From the NCBI GenBank assembly GCA_900768135.1, contig CAAGBT010000006.1, positions 1 through 23,283 on the forward strand: 23,283 nt of DNA. Reading direction: 5' to 3'. Numbering within the stretch: position 1 is the stretch's first letter; each line of letters begins with the position of its first letter. Under the pieces are notes generated by a model. The model had not been told where the DNA came from. It saw nothing but the letters and a program-made list of their open reading frames with translations, and ran no database searches. Source of the DNA: an uncultured Oscillospiraceae bacterium. GTDB taxonomy: Bacteria > Bacillota > Clostridia > Oscillospirales > Oscillospiraceae. Positions 7,995-14,594 of the stretch are shown here, one piece after another. A program made the position numbers and the translations under genes.

Positions 7995-8058
7995 TGCCTT
8001 TTCCCGAAAAAAGGCATGATAGAAGCGTAATATCACGCGCGGCGGCAAACGCCGCGCG
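7995..8058 (+). promoter_or_regulatory. Two stem-loops in the leader of the cupin gene
   Basis: Two inverted repeats fill the gap before the cupin gene: an 8-bp stem (7995-8002 with 8009-8016) and a 9-bp GC stem (8036-8044 with 8050-8058, loop GCAAA). The second ends 7 nt before the AGGAGG ribosome site (8066-8071). Neither is followed by a T run, so they are not good terminators. They may be mRNA processing or protective structures. Confidence 0.4.
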
Positions 8059-8080
8059 CTTCAGCAGGAGGAAAAACAGC

Positions 8081-8410
8081 ATGGACGGTATGAAAAATAT
8101 CAGCAAGGCAGAGGTGCTGACGCTGCGCGACCAGGTCGCCTATCAGCCCGGACAGGTCGTCAGCCGCACGCTGGCGCAGAACAGCGCGCTGAGCGTCACG
8201 CTCTTTTCGTTCGACAAGGGCGAGGAGATCAGCACCCATGAGTCCGGCGGCGATGCAATGGTCGTCTGCCTTGACGGCGTGGGCCGGATCACCATCGATG
8301 GTGTGGAACACATTCTGCACACAGGCGAATCCATCGTCATGCCCGCGCGTCATCCGCACGCGGTATATGGGCAGGAGCAGTTCAAGATGCTGCTCGTCGT
8401 CGTATTCTGA
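8081..8410 (+). CDS. Small single-domain cupin protein
   Basis: A 109-residue beta-barrel protein of the cupin superfamily. Cupin motif 1 is recognisable around residues 47-66 (GEEISTHESGGDAMVVCLDG) and motif 2 around 82-97 (GESIVMPARHPHAVYG). Possible metal ligands are H53 and H93. The second His of the HxH is Ser55 and the usual Glu is replaced by Asp58, so metal binding may be altered or weak. The ATG at 8081 was chosen because AGGAGG lies 9 nt upstream; an upstream extension has no support. The exact function is unknown. Small cupins of this type are often putative sugar or small-molecule binding proteins. It ends at a strong hairpin. Confidence 0.87.
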   Translation: MDGMKNISKAEVLTLRDQVAYQPGQVVSRTLAQNSALSVTLFSFDKGEEISTHESGGDAMVVCLDGVGRITIDGVEHILHTGESIVMPARHPHAVYGQEQFKMLLVVVF

Positions 8411-8430
8411 GGCAGGCCGGTCATAAAGGG

Positions 8431-8468
8431 AAAATGATAGCGAAGGCGCGGCCTTCGCTATCATTTTT
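8431..8468. terminator. Bidirectional intrinsic terminator between cupin gene and rlmA
   Basis: A perfect 17-bp stem (8431-8447 with 8451-8467) with a 3-nt loop, flanked by A run on the left and T run on the right, lies between the two convergent genes. It can stop transcription from both sides. The rlmA stop codon (8467-8469) overlaps its edge. Confidence 0.93.
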
Positions 8469-9282
8469 ATTGCCTTTCATAAATCGCCAGCCCAAACGCC
8501 AGCGTCACGTCCAGCGCCTGCGCGCGCTCCGCCTTCTGCTGATCCTTCGCGCCGGTCTTGTAGTAGTACGGCGTCATGCGGAACAGCGCCTGAATGTCCG
8601 CATTGCAGGGCAGGCGGATGGCGTCGCGGATCTCGCGCGTTTCGGCAAGCGTGAATCCCGCAGTCTCCAGCGGCGTAGGCGGGTTCTCCCGCGGCTCATC
8701 ATAAACAAGCTGCTTCAGCTCCCACAAGTGTTCGCGCAGCGGATAGGCGCGCAGCAAACGTCCGCCCGGCTTCAGCACGCGCGCGAACTCCTCCGGTACA
8801 AACGGAGAAAAAATGTTCAGCAGCACATCAACGCTTGCCGTCTCCACCGGCAGATGCGCACACGAGGCAACGCAGAGCGTAAAGTCCGGCGAGCGCCTGG
8901 CCGCGTACTGAAGCGCGGTCTTCGAGATGTCGATCCCCAAAAGTCTGCCGCGCTTGCCCGCCTTTTCGATGGCGCGCAGCACCGCGAGGGAATAGATGCC
9001 CTCGCCGCAGCCCGCGTCAAGGATCATCGCATTCTGCGGCGCGGCTTCTGCCGCTGCGTCCGCAGCAGCGGCGATGAAGCGGTCGTAATAACCCTTATTC
9101 AGAAAATCCCGGCGGGCGCGTACCATCAGCTTGTCGTCTCCGTGGCGGCCCTGCGCGCTGTTCAGCAGCAAGTTTACATAACCGCTCTTTGCGAGGTCGA
9201 AGCTATGCCCCTTCGGGCAGACATAGGCGCCTGCGCGCCGCTCCAGCACGCCCGCGCAGACTGGGCAGCACAGCCTTACCAT
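8467..9282 (-). CDS. rlmA: 23S rRNA (guanine-N1)-methyltransferase, RlmA family
   Basis: Predicted to methylate N1 of a guanine in 23S rRNA helix 35 (G745 or G748 in E. coli numbering). The 271 residues begin with a zinc finger: C6, C9, C22 and H26 match the CxxC...CxxxH pattern of RlmA, followed by the diagnostic SFDLAKSGYVNLL. A Rossmann domain follows with motif I ILDAGCGEGIYS (about residues 86-97) and GIDISKTAL. The start overlaps the end of the upstream HAD gene by 7 nt (ATGGTAA), which indicates translational coupling. Which guanine is methylated (RlmAI or RlmAII type) cannot be told by eye. In some bacteria RlmAII modification affects macrolide or tylosin sensitivity. Confidence 0.92.
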   Translation of the reverse strand: MVRLCCPVCAGVLERRAGAYVCPKGHSFDLAKSGYVNLLLNSAQGRHGDDKLMVRARRDFLNKGYYDRFIAAAADAAAEAAPQNAMILDAGCGEGIYSLAVLRAIEKAGKRGRLLGIDISKTALQYAARRSPDFTLCVASCAHLPVETASVDVLLNIFSPFVPEEFARVLKPGGRLLRAYPLREHLWELKQLVYDEPRENPPTPLETAGFTLAETREIRDAIRLPCNADIQALFRMTPYYYKTGAKDQQKAERAQALDVTLAFGLAIYERQ

Positions 9283-10160
9283 CCCGCAAGCCCCACCTGC
9301 TCCGGCACCTCGCCGCGCCCAAGCGCGCGCAGCTGCTGCTGGTTTTCCTCCGCCAGCGCATCGGTGATGGCGATCTTGCGCACGATGTTCTTCATGGTTT
9401 CGTCAAAGAGCGTTCCGTCGCGATAGTCGGCGGGGAAGATGAAGTCCACGCGCCCCTTGGCGAGCAGATCCTCCACGCCCGCGCGGTTGCTGTCCTGATA
9501 CACGGCCACCGCCTGCCCGCCGTAGGCGCGCATCATCTTCATGCACGGCACATCCGAAAGGCCATCGCCAATGTAGATCATGTTGGTGAAGGGGATGCGC
9601 TTGGAATCGTCCGGCATCGAGGCGTTGAGTTCCTTGTCCTTGGCGACATCGAGGATGCCCTTGTTGATGCGGTAGACGAACTGGGTCTTGTTCGTAAAGT
9701 TGACGTCGAGCTTTGGCCACGAGGCAAGTCCCTCTTCATTGTAGAAGAACTCGCAGGCGTAGATCTCTTTAAATTCGTGGCTCACGCCGCTGCCCTCAAT
9801 GATCTCGCGCAGGCCGGAGGAAAGCACATAGTGTTCAACCGTTACGCCCTGCGCTTCGCCGAAGGCGTTGATGCGCGCGAACCAGTCCTGCACGCCGGGG
9901 AAGAGCTCGATCGCACGCCCGCAGGAAACGAGATAGTCGCGGTCGAGGCGGATGCCCTTTTTGCGGCACTCCTCGATCATCGTATACATATAGGCCAGCA
10001 GCCCGTCCATATGGTTGCGGTAGCCAAAGCTGTTGGCAATGCTCCAGAATTCGCCCGGCGTATAGCCCAGCGCAGGGATGAAGGTATAATCCTGCATATC
10101 CGTCGTGCAGAGTGTCTTGTCAAAATCGTACAGAAACGCAACGATCGGCTTTTTGTTCAT
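9276..10160 (-). CDS. HAD-superfamily hydrolase (phosphoserine phosphatase-like)
   Basis: A 294-residue haloacid dehalogenase-type phosphatase. The four motifs are visible in order. Motif I is YDFDKT with nucleophile D12 and acid/base D14. Motif II Ser is in VLSSG (114-115), and the motif III Lys is probably K158 (FTNKTQ). Motif IV is GDGLSDVPC with D199 and D203. The long cap after motif I suggests a C1-type cap. The substrate is unknown. AAAGGAG (10166-10172) precedes the ATG. It lies downstream of the terminator after divIVA and overlaps rlmA, so it is probably a two-gene unit fed by read-through. No promoter is obvious in the 37 nt upstream. Confidence 0.88.
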   Translation of the reverse strand: MNKKPIVAFLYDFDKTLCTTDMQDYTFIPALGYTPGEFWSIANSFGYRNHMDGLLAYMYTMIEECRKKGIRLDRDYLVSCGRAIELFPGVQDWFARINAFGEAQGVTVEHYVLSSGLREIIEGSGVSHEFKEIYACEFFYNEEGLASWPKLDVNFTNKTQFVYRINKGILDVAKDKELNASMPDDSKRIPFTNMIYIGDGLSDVPCMKMMRAYGGQAVAVYQDSNRAGVEDLLAKGRVDFIFPADYRDGTLFDETMKNIVRKIAITDALAEENQQQLRALGRGEVPEQVGLAGW

Positions 10161-10172
10161 AACTGCTCCTTT

Positions 10173-10213
10173 GCGGCCTGCGGCCCCGGAATGAAAAAGG
10201 GCGGCCTGCGGCC
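10173..10213. repeat. 13-bp direct repeat spanning the divIVA terminator and the HAD ribosome site
   Basis: GCGGCCTGCGGCC occurs twice, at 10173-10185 and 10201-10213. The second copy is part of the stem of the terminator. The first lies directly against the ribosome-binding site of the HAD gene. Each copy can also fold on itself (GGCC-GCA-GGCC on the minus strand). Alternative pairing between the copies is possible but unproven. Confidence 0.6.
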
Positions 10214-10221
10214 GCCCTTTT
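10194..10221 (-). terminator. Intrinsic terminator after divIVA
   Basis: On the minus strand a perfect 12-bp GC-rich stem (10210-10221 with 10195-10206), a 3-nt loop and a run of five T follow the divIVA stop by 2 nt. It ends the long miaB-to-divIVA train, or attenuates it before the HAD and rlmA genes. Confidence 0.88.
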
Positions 10222-10223
10222 GG

Positions 10224-10913
10224 TTACTCGTCTCTGCGGTAGTTCCGCCCGAACTGCAGATCGTCCAGACGAATGGCGTGGCTCGCCGTCTCCACAAAGG
10301 GGCTGTCGTCCGGTTCGAGCGGCTTTTCCTCTTCCGGCTCCGGCTCCTCTGCCGGCGCAGCCTCTTCAGCGGGGGGGAACGCGGAAAGGATCTTCTCCTC
10401 GATGGCGGCAACGTCGGCCTCCGGCTGCGCAGCCTTGTCCGCATCGCCCGCGATCTGCTCCGGCGTCATATCCGGAACGCGGTCGAGCAGCGCCAGCTGC
10501 GCCTGCGCGACCTCGCGCGTTTTCTGCACAAAGTCGGCCGTGGCGGCCTTTGCCGCGTTCAGCCTGCGCTGCTCCTCGGCGATCTGCTCCTGCAGCGAGC
10601 CGATCTTGGCGCGGGCTTCGTCCTCCGCGCCGGCAAGCAGCGCCTTTTTCTTCTCCTCCGCCTCTTCCACCATGGTGTTCGCCATGCGCTGGGCGGTCAG
10701 GAGCGCGGCGCGCATGGAGTCCTCCGTTGCGCGGTATTCCTCCACCTTGTCCACCAGCACCTTGAGCTTTGCCTTGAGCGCGGCGTTTTCCTTGTAGAGC
10801 GAGGTATAGTCGTCGGTCAGCTCGTCAAGGAACTCATCGACCATCGCCATGTTGTAGCCGCCGAACGCAGCCTTTGTAAACGCCCGTCCGGAGACCTCCT
10901 GCGGTGTCAGCAT
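10224..10913 (-). CDS. divIVA: DivIVA-domain cell division/polarity protein
   Basis: DivIVA proteins bind curved membrane at septa and poles and organise division or growth. The 229 residues start with the lipid-binding domain: LTPQEVSGRAFTKAAFGGYNMAMVDEFLDEL matches the DivIVA entry motif F...FGGY...VDEFLD. A long coiled coil follows (about residues 30-165, rich in Ala, Glu, Lys). A Pro/Glu-rich acidic stretch (about 178-207) comes next, then a short tail. The tail after the coiled coil is longer than in the shortest homologues. GGAGGAG precedes the ATG. It follows sepF by 18 nt; in Bacillus the two genes are usually separated by ylmG and ylmH, which are missing here. Confidence 0.92.
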   Translation of the reverse strand: MLTPQEVSGRAFTKAAFGGYNMAMVDEFLDELTDDYTSLYKENAALKAKLKVLVDKVEEYRATEDSMRAALLTAQRMANTMVEEAEEKKKALLAGAEDEARAKIGSLQEQIAEEQRRLNAAKAATADFVQKTREVAQAQLALLDRVPDMTPEQIAGDADKAAQPEADVAAIEEKILSAFPPAEEAAPAEEPEPEEEKPLEPDDSPFVETASHAIRLDDLQFGRNYRRDE

Positions 10914-10931
10914 CGTCTGCTCCTCCGTTCC

Positions 10932-11387
10932 TTACAGATACAAGCCGTTATTTTCCAGCTCGTCGATCAAATCGCCCATGATGTCCACATGGTAGGGCGT
11001 GATGATGTAGGTGTTGGCAGCGACCTTTTTGATCTTGCCCTCGCCCGCGTAAGCCACGCCGGAGAGAAAGTCGATCAGGCGGCGGGCAATATCCTTGTTT
11101 GTGGATTCGAGGTTGATGACCACCGTGCGCTTTTCCTTCAGGTGGTCGGCGATCTCGCTGGCGTTTTCAAAGCGCTCCGGCTTGACCAGCACGACCTTCA
11201 GCTGCGTGGTCGCGTTGATGTTCACGACCTTGTTGCGGCGGTCCTCCGCCTTGCGCTCGGCGCTGCGCCGGTCGGCAAAGGCGCCGGTATCGCCGCGGTC
11301 CCGCAGATCGGGGAACTCTTCTTCATATTCTTCATCCTCGTCCTCGTAGGGATGCGCCCATTTTTTCAGATCGTCGAAAATACCCAT
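10932..11387 (-). CDS. sepF: Cell division protein SepF
   Basis: SepF anchors FtsZ filaments to the membrane and aligns them at the septum. The 151 residues start with the amphipathic membrane-targeting helix MGIFDDLKKW. An acidic linker follows (EDEDEEYEEEF), then the C-terminal SepF domain from about residue 58 (VVLVKPERFENASEIADHL, INLESTNKDIARRLIDFLSG, NTYIITPYHVDI). The ATG at 11385-11387 was chosen because a GAGGAGG ribosome site lies upstream and SepF proteins begin with this helix. The longer upstream frame would overlap yggS. It lies 19 nt after yggS and 18 nt before divIVA. Confidence 0.95.
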   Translation of the reverse strand: MGIFDDLKKWAHPYEDEDEEYEEEFPDLRDRGDTGAFADRRSAERKAEDRRNKVVNINATTQLKVVLVKPERFENASEIADHLKEKRTVVINLESTNKDIARRLIDFLSGVAYAGEGKIKKVAANTYIITPYHVDIMGDLIDELENNGLYL

Positions 11388-11406
11388 TGCGCAATGACCT
11401 CCTCGA

Positions 11407-12102
11407 TCAGATTGCATAGCTGCGCGCACCGAAGATCGCCGTACCCACACGCACCATCGTTGCGCCCGCGCGCACTGCGTCCTCATAGTCGCCGCTCATG
11501 CCCATTGACAATATATCAAGCTTATTATCATACAATTTTTCATTGATGTCAACAAAAAGTGCATGAACTTTTTCAAAGTACGGCAGGCTTCCATGCTCGC
11601 CCTCCGCAACCGGCGGGATACACATCAGGCCGCGCACGCGGACATTTGCGCACTTTCTGGCCTCTTCCGCCGCCTGCTCCAGCGCCTCCGGTGCAAAGCC
11701 GCTTTTCGCCTCCTCGCCGCCGATGTTCACCTCCAGCAGGATCTCCTGCACGATGCCCAGCTTTTCCGCCTGCCTGTTCACCGCCGCAAGCAGCTCCAGC
11801 GAGCCGACCGATTCCAGCAGCGCCACCTTTCCCACAACGTTTTTCACCTTGTTGCGCTGCAAATGGCCGATGAAATGCAGCGGCGCGCCGTCGTAGGCGT
11901 GTTCGGCAAGCTTTTTCGTCATTTCCTGCTCGCGGTTTTCACCCAGCGCATCGATGCCGGCGGCGATGGCCTCGCGGCAGGCGTCCGCATCGTTCATCTT
12001 GCTTGCGCCCACAAGCGTGATCTCACTTGCGCTGCGCCCCGCCTCCCTGGCGGCCAACGCAATGTTTGCGCGCACGCGCGCGATATTTTCAGCGATGCTC
12101 AT
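11407..12102 (-). CDS. yggS: YggS-family PLP-binding homeostasis protein
   Basis: A pyridoxal 5'-phosphate carrier of the COG0325 (YggS/YlmE/PLPHP) family with roles in PLP and amino-acid balance; no enzyme activity is established. The 231 residues match the family length. The Schiff-base lysine is K35 in VGASKMN. Family marks are GENREQE, HFIGHLQRNKVK, SVGSLELL, VNIGGEEAKSGF, MCIPPVAE, SMGMSGDYEDAVRAGATMVRVGTAIFG. The start codon directly follows the stop of the HlyD-like gene (TGA then ATG), with GGAAAGG upstream. It is the first of the yggS-sepF-divIVA division set. Confidence 0.95.
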   Translation of the reverse strand: MSIAENIARVRANIALAAREAGRSASEITLVGASKMNDADACREAIAAGIDALGENREQEMTKKLAEHAYDGAPLHFIGHLQRNKVKNVVGKVALLESVGSLELLAAVNRQAEKLGIVQEILLEVNIGGEEAKSGFAPEALEQAAEEARKCANVRVRGLMCIPPVAEGEHGSLPYFEKVHALFVDINEKLYDNKLDILSMGMSGDYEDAVRAGATMVRVGTAIFGARSYAI

Positions 12103-13332
12103 TCAATCCACAACCTTTCCGTTATATAGCTCCCCTGCGGAAATGATAACCTCGTCGTTGGTACGCAGAGTAAGCAGTGATTTTTGGCTCTCGGTCGCCG
12201 CCTCGATGCTGCCCGGCTCGACCAGACAATACTCTCCGCCCTGATAGATGATGTTCACGGGCTTGAAATACGCCGTGCGCCCAATGAGGCAGTAAACACC
12301 GGAAACGCCGTCCCCGTTCACGCGCAGCGCGTTCTTCGGGATGCGCAGGCCCTCGTATTCATCGATCACGATCTCCGCGTTCTGCTCGCGCAGCAGCGTA
12401 ACATAGGCAAGGTATTTGTCGCTCTCCGTTACCACCAGGCAGTTTCCGTTTTCCGCTTCGCTCACGCGCGTAAGCGTTACCGGCAAGTCGAAGTCCACAC
12501 CCGACGCCATGCGCAGCGTCAGCCTCTGTCCGGTTCGCAGCTTTGCCGCGTCCGCTTCGCTCACGCTTGCGGCAAAATACCATTTGCTGCCGCTGACGAT
12601 CTTGCCGACGGTGCTGGAAACGCTCTGCGGCGATACGGCGGCAAGTCCCGACGGCGTCATATCCGCAAGGCTTTCCGGCGTCAGCACGCCTTCATATCCA
12701 TCCGCCACGGCGCTGTATGTTCCGGAAACGGAAGCCGTCACGCGCGTTGTGCCGCCGCTGGCGGCGGACGCTTCGCGGATCTGTGCGTCCAGCTCCTCCA
12801 GCCGCGCCCCCAACTCCTCGCTGCCGTTATAGGCGTATTCCCGCTTGAGAACCGTCGTCTTCAGCCTGTCTGAAAGCGCGTCGAGCGCGCTGAAGCTGCC
12901 CGCCTCGTAGGCGGCGCGCACGGAGAGGATCTGATCGCGGATCTCCGAATCGAGCTTGAGCGCCGTCTCGGTGTCGTTCGCCGCGCTTCTGGCATACTCC
13001 AGCTGCTCCTTCTGCGCGCGCAGCGCCTCCAGCTCCTGCGTTGCGCGCAGCGCCTCGGCGGAGCGGTAAACCGTGGCGATCGTATCGCCCGCGCCAATGC
13101 GCTCGCCCTCAGCGTGCGTCAGCTCAAGCAGCGTTTCCGTGCAGTCAACGACCTGCTCCTCGCGCACGACATAGCCCCGCACGGCAATAGCCTGCTCGCT
13201 GCGATAGCGGTAAACGATTGCCGTCGTCTCCGGGTCGGTAACGTACCGGTAGCCCTGCACTCCAAAGTAGGCGATCACCGCCAGCAGCAGCAGAGCCGTG
13301 ATGAATTTGGTAGAAAGTGATGTAGATTTCAT
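12103..13332 (-). CDS. HlyD-like membrane-anchored protein in the sepF cluster
   Basis: A 409-residue protein. One N-terminal membrane segment lies at about residues 8-28 (TKFITALLLLAVIAYFGVQGY). An outside region follows with a lipoyl/biotinyl-like half (about 45-95, IAVRGYVVREEQVV, GERIGAGDTIATV), a helical coiled section (about 95-180), a Ser/Gly linker and a late beta-rich section (ASVSEADAAKLRTGQRLTLRM). This order resembles HlyD/RND membrane-fusion proteins, but no pump or outer-membrane partner is present. I chose ATG at 13332 with GGGGAG upstream over a TTG 15 nt earlier. It is translationally adjacent to yggS. Its function is unknown; position suggests an envelope or division role. 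Confidence 0.78.
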   Translation of the reverse strand: MKSTSLSTKFITALLLLAVIAYFGVQGYRYVTDPETTAIVYRYRSEQAIAVRGYVVREEQVVDCTETLLELTHAEGERIGAGDTIATVYRSAEALRATQELEALRAQKEQLEYARSAANDTETALKLDSEIRDQILSVRAAYEAGSFSALDALSDRLKTTVLKREYAYNGSEELGARLEELDAQIREASAASGGTTRVTASVSGTYSAVADGYEGVLTPESLADMTPSGLAAVSPQSVSSTVGKIVSGSKWYFAASVSEADAAKLRTGQRLTLRMASGVDFDLPVTLTRVSEAENGNCLVVTESDKYLAYVTLLREQNAEIVIDEYEGLRIPKNALRVNGDGVSGVYCLIGRTAYFKPVNIIYQGGEYCLVEPGSIEAATESQKSLLTLRTNDEVIISAGELYNGKVVD

Positions 13333-13356
13333 AAAAACTCCCCGCAAAGGGCGCGC

Positions 13357-13596
13357 TTATTCCTCGCTCTCCTCCGCGTCCTTCAGCGCAACGGGACTCA
13401 GCGGCACAACCGTGGAGATCGCGTGCTTATAGATCATCTGCTGCCGGCCGTCGCTTTCCAGCGTTACAATGAAGCTGTCGAACCCGGTGATGTTCCCGCG
13501 CATCTGAAATCCGTTGACCAGAAACACCGTGACCGGCGTGCGGCTGCGGCGAACGGAGAGGAGAAACAGGTCCTGAAGGTTTGCAATTTTTTTCAT
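13357..13596 (-). CDS. hfq: RNA chaperone Hfq
   Basis: Hfq forms a hexameric Sm-like ring that binds small RNAs and mRNAs. The 79 residues show Sm1 (LQDLFLLSVRRSRTPVTVFL, NGFQMRGNITGFDSF) and Sm2 with the diagnostic YKHAIST at 56-62. Q8 and the basic RRSR cluster (16-19) are in place for uridine-face and rim contacts. The short acidic tail fits Gram-positive homologues. The ATG at 13594-13596 follows AAAGGA, and the longer upstream frame overlaps miaA and is not supported. It follows miaA by 43 nt, an order seen in many bacteria. Confidence 0.96.
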   Translation of the reverse strand: MKKIANLQDLFLLSVRRSRTPVTVFLVNGFQMRGNITGFDSFIVTLESDGRQQMIYKHAISTVVPLSPVALKDAEESEE

Positions 13597-13639
13597 GGTG
13601 TATTCGTTCCTTTCTTTTTGTGCGGACGGCTCGTCCGCT

Positions 13640-14584
13640 TCAGGAACAGGATACGCCATGCGCCGTGAGAATTTCTGTCGAAAAAGCGAGGCAGGAAGAG
13701 AAATCCCTCGTTTTTTTCCAATAGTACCAGTAAATATCCCTGTCGCGCCGCAGCCATGTCAGCTGGCGCTTGGCATACTGCCGGGAGCGGAGCTTGATTT
13801 CGGCAGCAGCCTCCTCCCGCGTGGCCCTTCCGTCAAAAAAGGAGAGCGCCTCCTTATAGCCGATGGCCTGCATCGCCGTTGCGCTGCGCGGCACTCCGGC
13901 GGCGAGCAGCGACTGTACTTCCTCAAAAAGGCCCGCTTCGACCATCCGATCCACGCGCGCGTCGATCGCACGCTTCATCTCCTCGCGGTCCTCGTAGGCA
14001 AGGCCGATGCGCACAGAGTCGTAGCGCGGAGGGATCTGCTTTGTCTCCGCGTTGTGCTGCGCCATCGTCTTCCCCGTTTCGCGCCAGATCTCGAGCGCGC
14101 GCAGGATGCGCTTTTTGTCGTTCCGGTGCAGGACTCCGGCCGTTTCGGGGTCGATGCGTAAAAGCTCCGCATACATCGCCTCGCCGCCCTGCTTTTCCCA
14201 GCGCTCTTCCAGCTCCGCGCGGCATTTCCCGTCCTTGTCGCCGCCGGCAAAGCCGTGGCCGGCCAGCAGGGCGTTCAGATACAGCCCCGTTCCGCCCACA
14301 ACAACGGGCTGCCGCCCGCGGGAAATGATATCGTCCACGCACCGCGCCGCGTCCTCCGCATAGCGCGCAACGGAGTAGTTCTCCTCCGGCCCGACCACGC
14401 CGACCATATGGTGCGGCACGCCGTCCATCTCGTTCTCCGTCGGCGCGGCGGTGCCGATGGTCATCCCGCGGTAGATCTGCATCGAATCGCAGGAAACAAC
14501 CTCGCCGTCCAGCCTCTTTGCAAGCTCCACGCCGAGCCGCGTTTTTCCGCAGCCCGTAGGCCCGACCACGCATACAAGCTTCAT
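13640..14584 (-). CDS. miaA: tRNA dimethylallyltransferase
   Basis: Adds a dimethylallyl group to N6 of A37 in tRNAs that read codons starting with U, using dimethylallyl diphosphate. The product is the substrate of MiaB, also in this window. The 314 residues start MKLVCVVGPTGCGKTRLGVELAKRL with the P-loop at about 8-15. They also have DSMQIYRGMTIGTA, VPHHMVG, VVVGGTGLYLNALL, DPETAGVLHRNDKKRILRALEI and a C-terminal RSRQYAKRQLTWLRRD motif. The ATG at 14582-14584 is preferred because MiaA proteins begin at this strand; the upstream extension overlaps mutL. It follows mutL by 10 nt. Confidence 0.96.
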   Translation of the reverse strand: MKLVCVVGPTGCGKTRLGVELAKRLDGEVVSCDSMQIYRGMTIGTAAPTENEMDGVPHHMVGVVGPEENYSVARYAEDAARCVDDIISRGRQPVVVGGTGLYLNALLAGHGFAGGDKDGKCRAELEERWEKQGGEAMYAELLRIDPETAGVLHRNDKKRILRALEIWRETGKTMAQHNAETKQIPPRYDSVRIGLAYEDREEMKRAIDARVDRMVEAGLFEEVQSLLAAGVPRSATAMQAIGYKEALSFFDGRATREEAAAEIKLRSRQYAKRQLTWLRRDRDIYWYYWKKTRDFSSCLAFSTEILTAHGVSCS

Positions 14585-14594
14585 GCCGTTCTCC

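Noticed and set aside
9189..11546. A 785-codon open frame on the plus strand
   Set aside because: It lies opposite rlmA, the HAD gene, divIVA and sepF, all clearly real, and its translation is Arg/Leu/His-rich without domains.
13622..13638. 7-bp hairpin between miaA and hfq
   Set aside because: A stem without a T run on the minus strand, so not called a terminator; miaA and hfq are probably co-transcribed.
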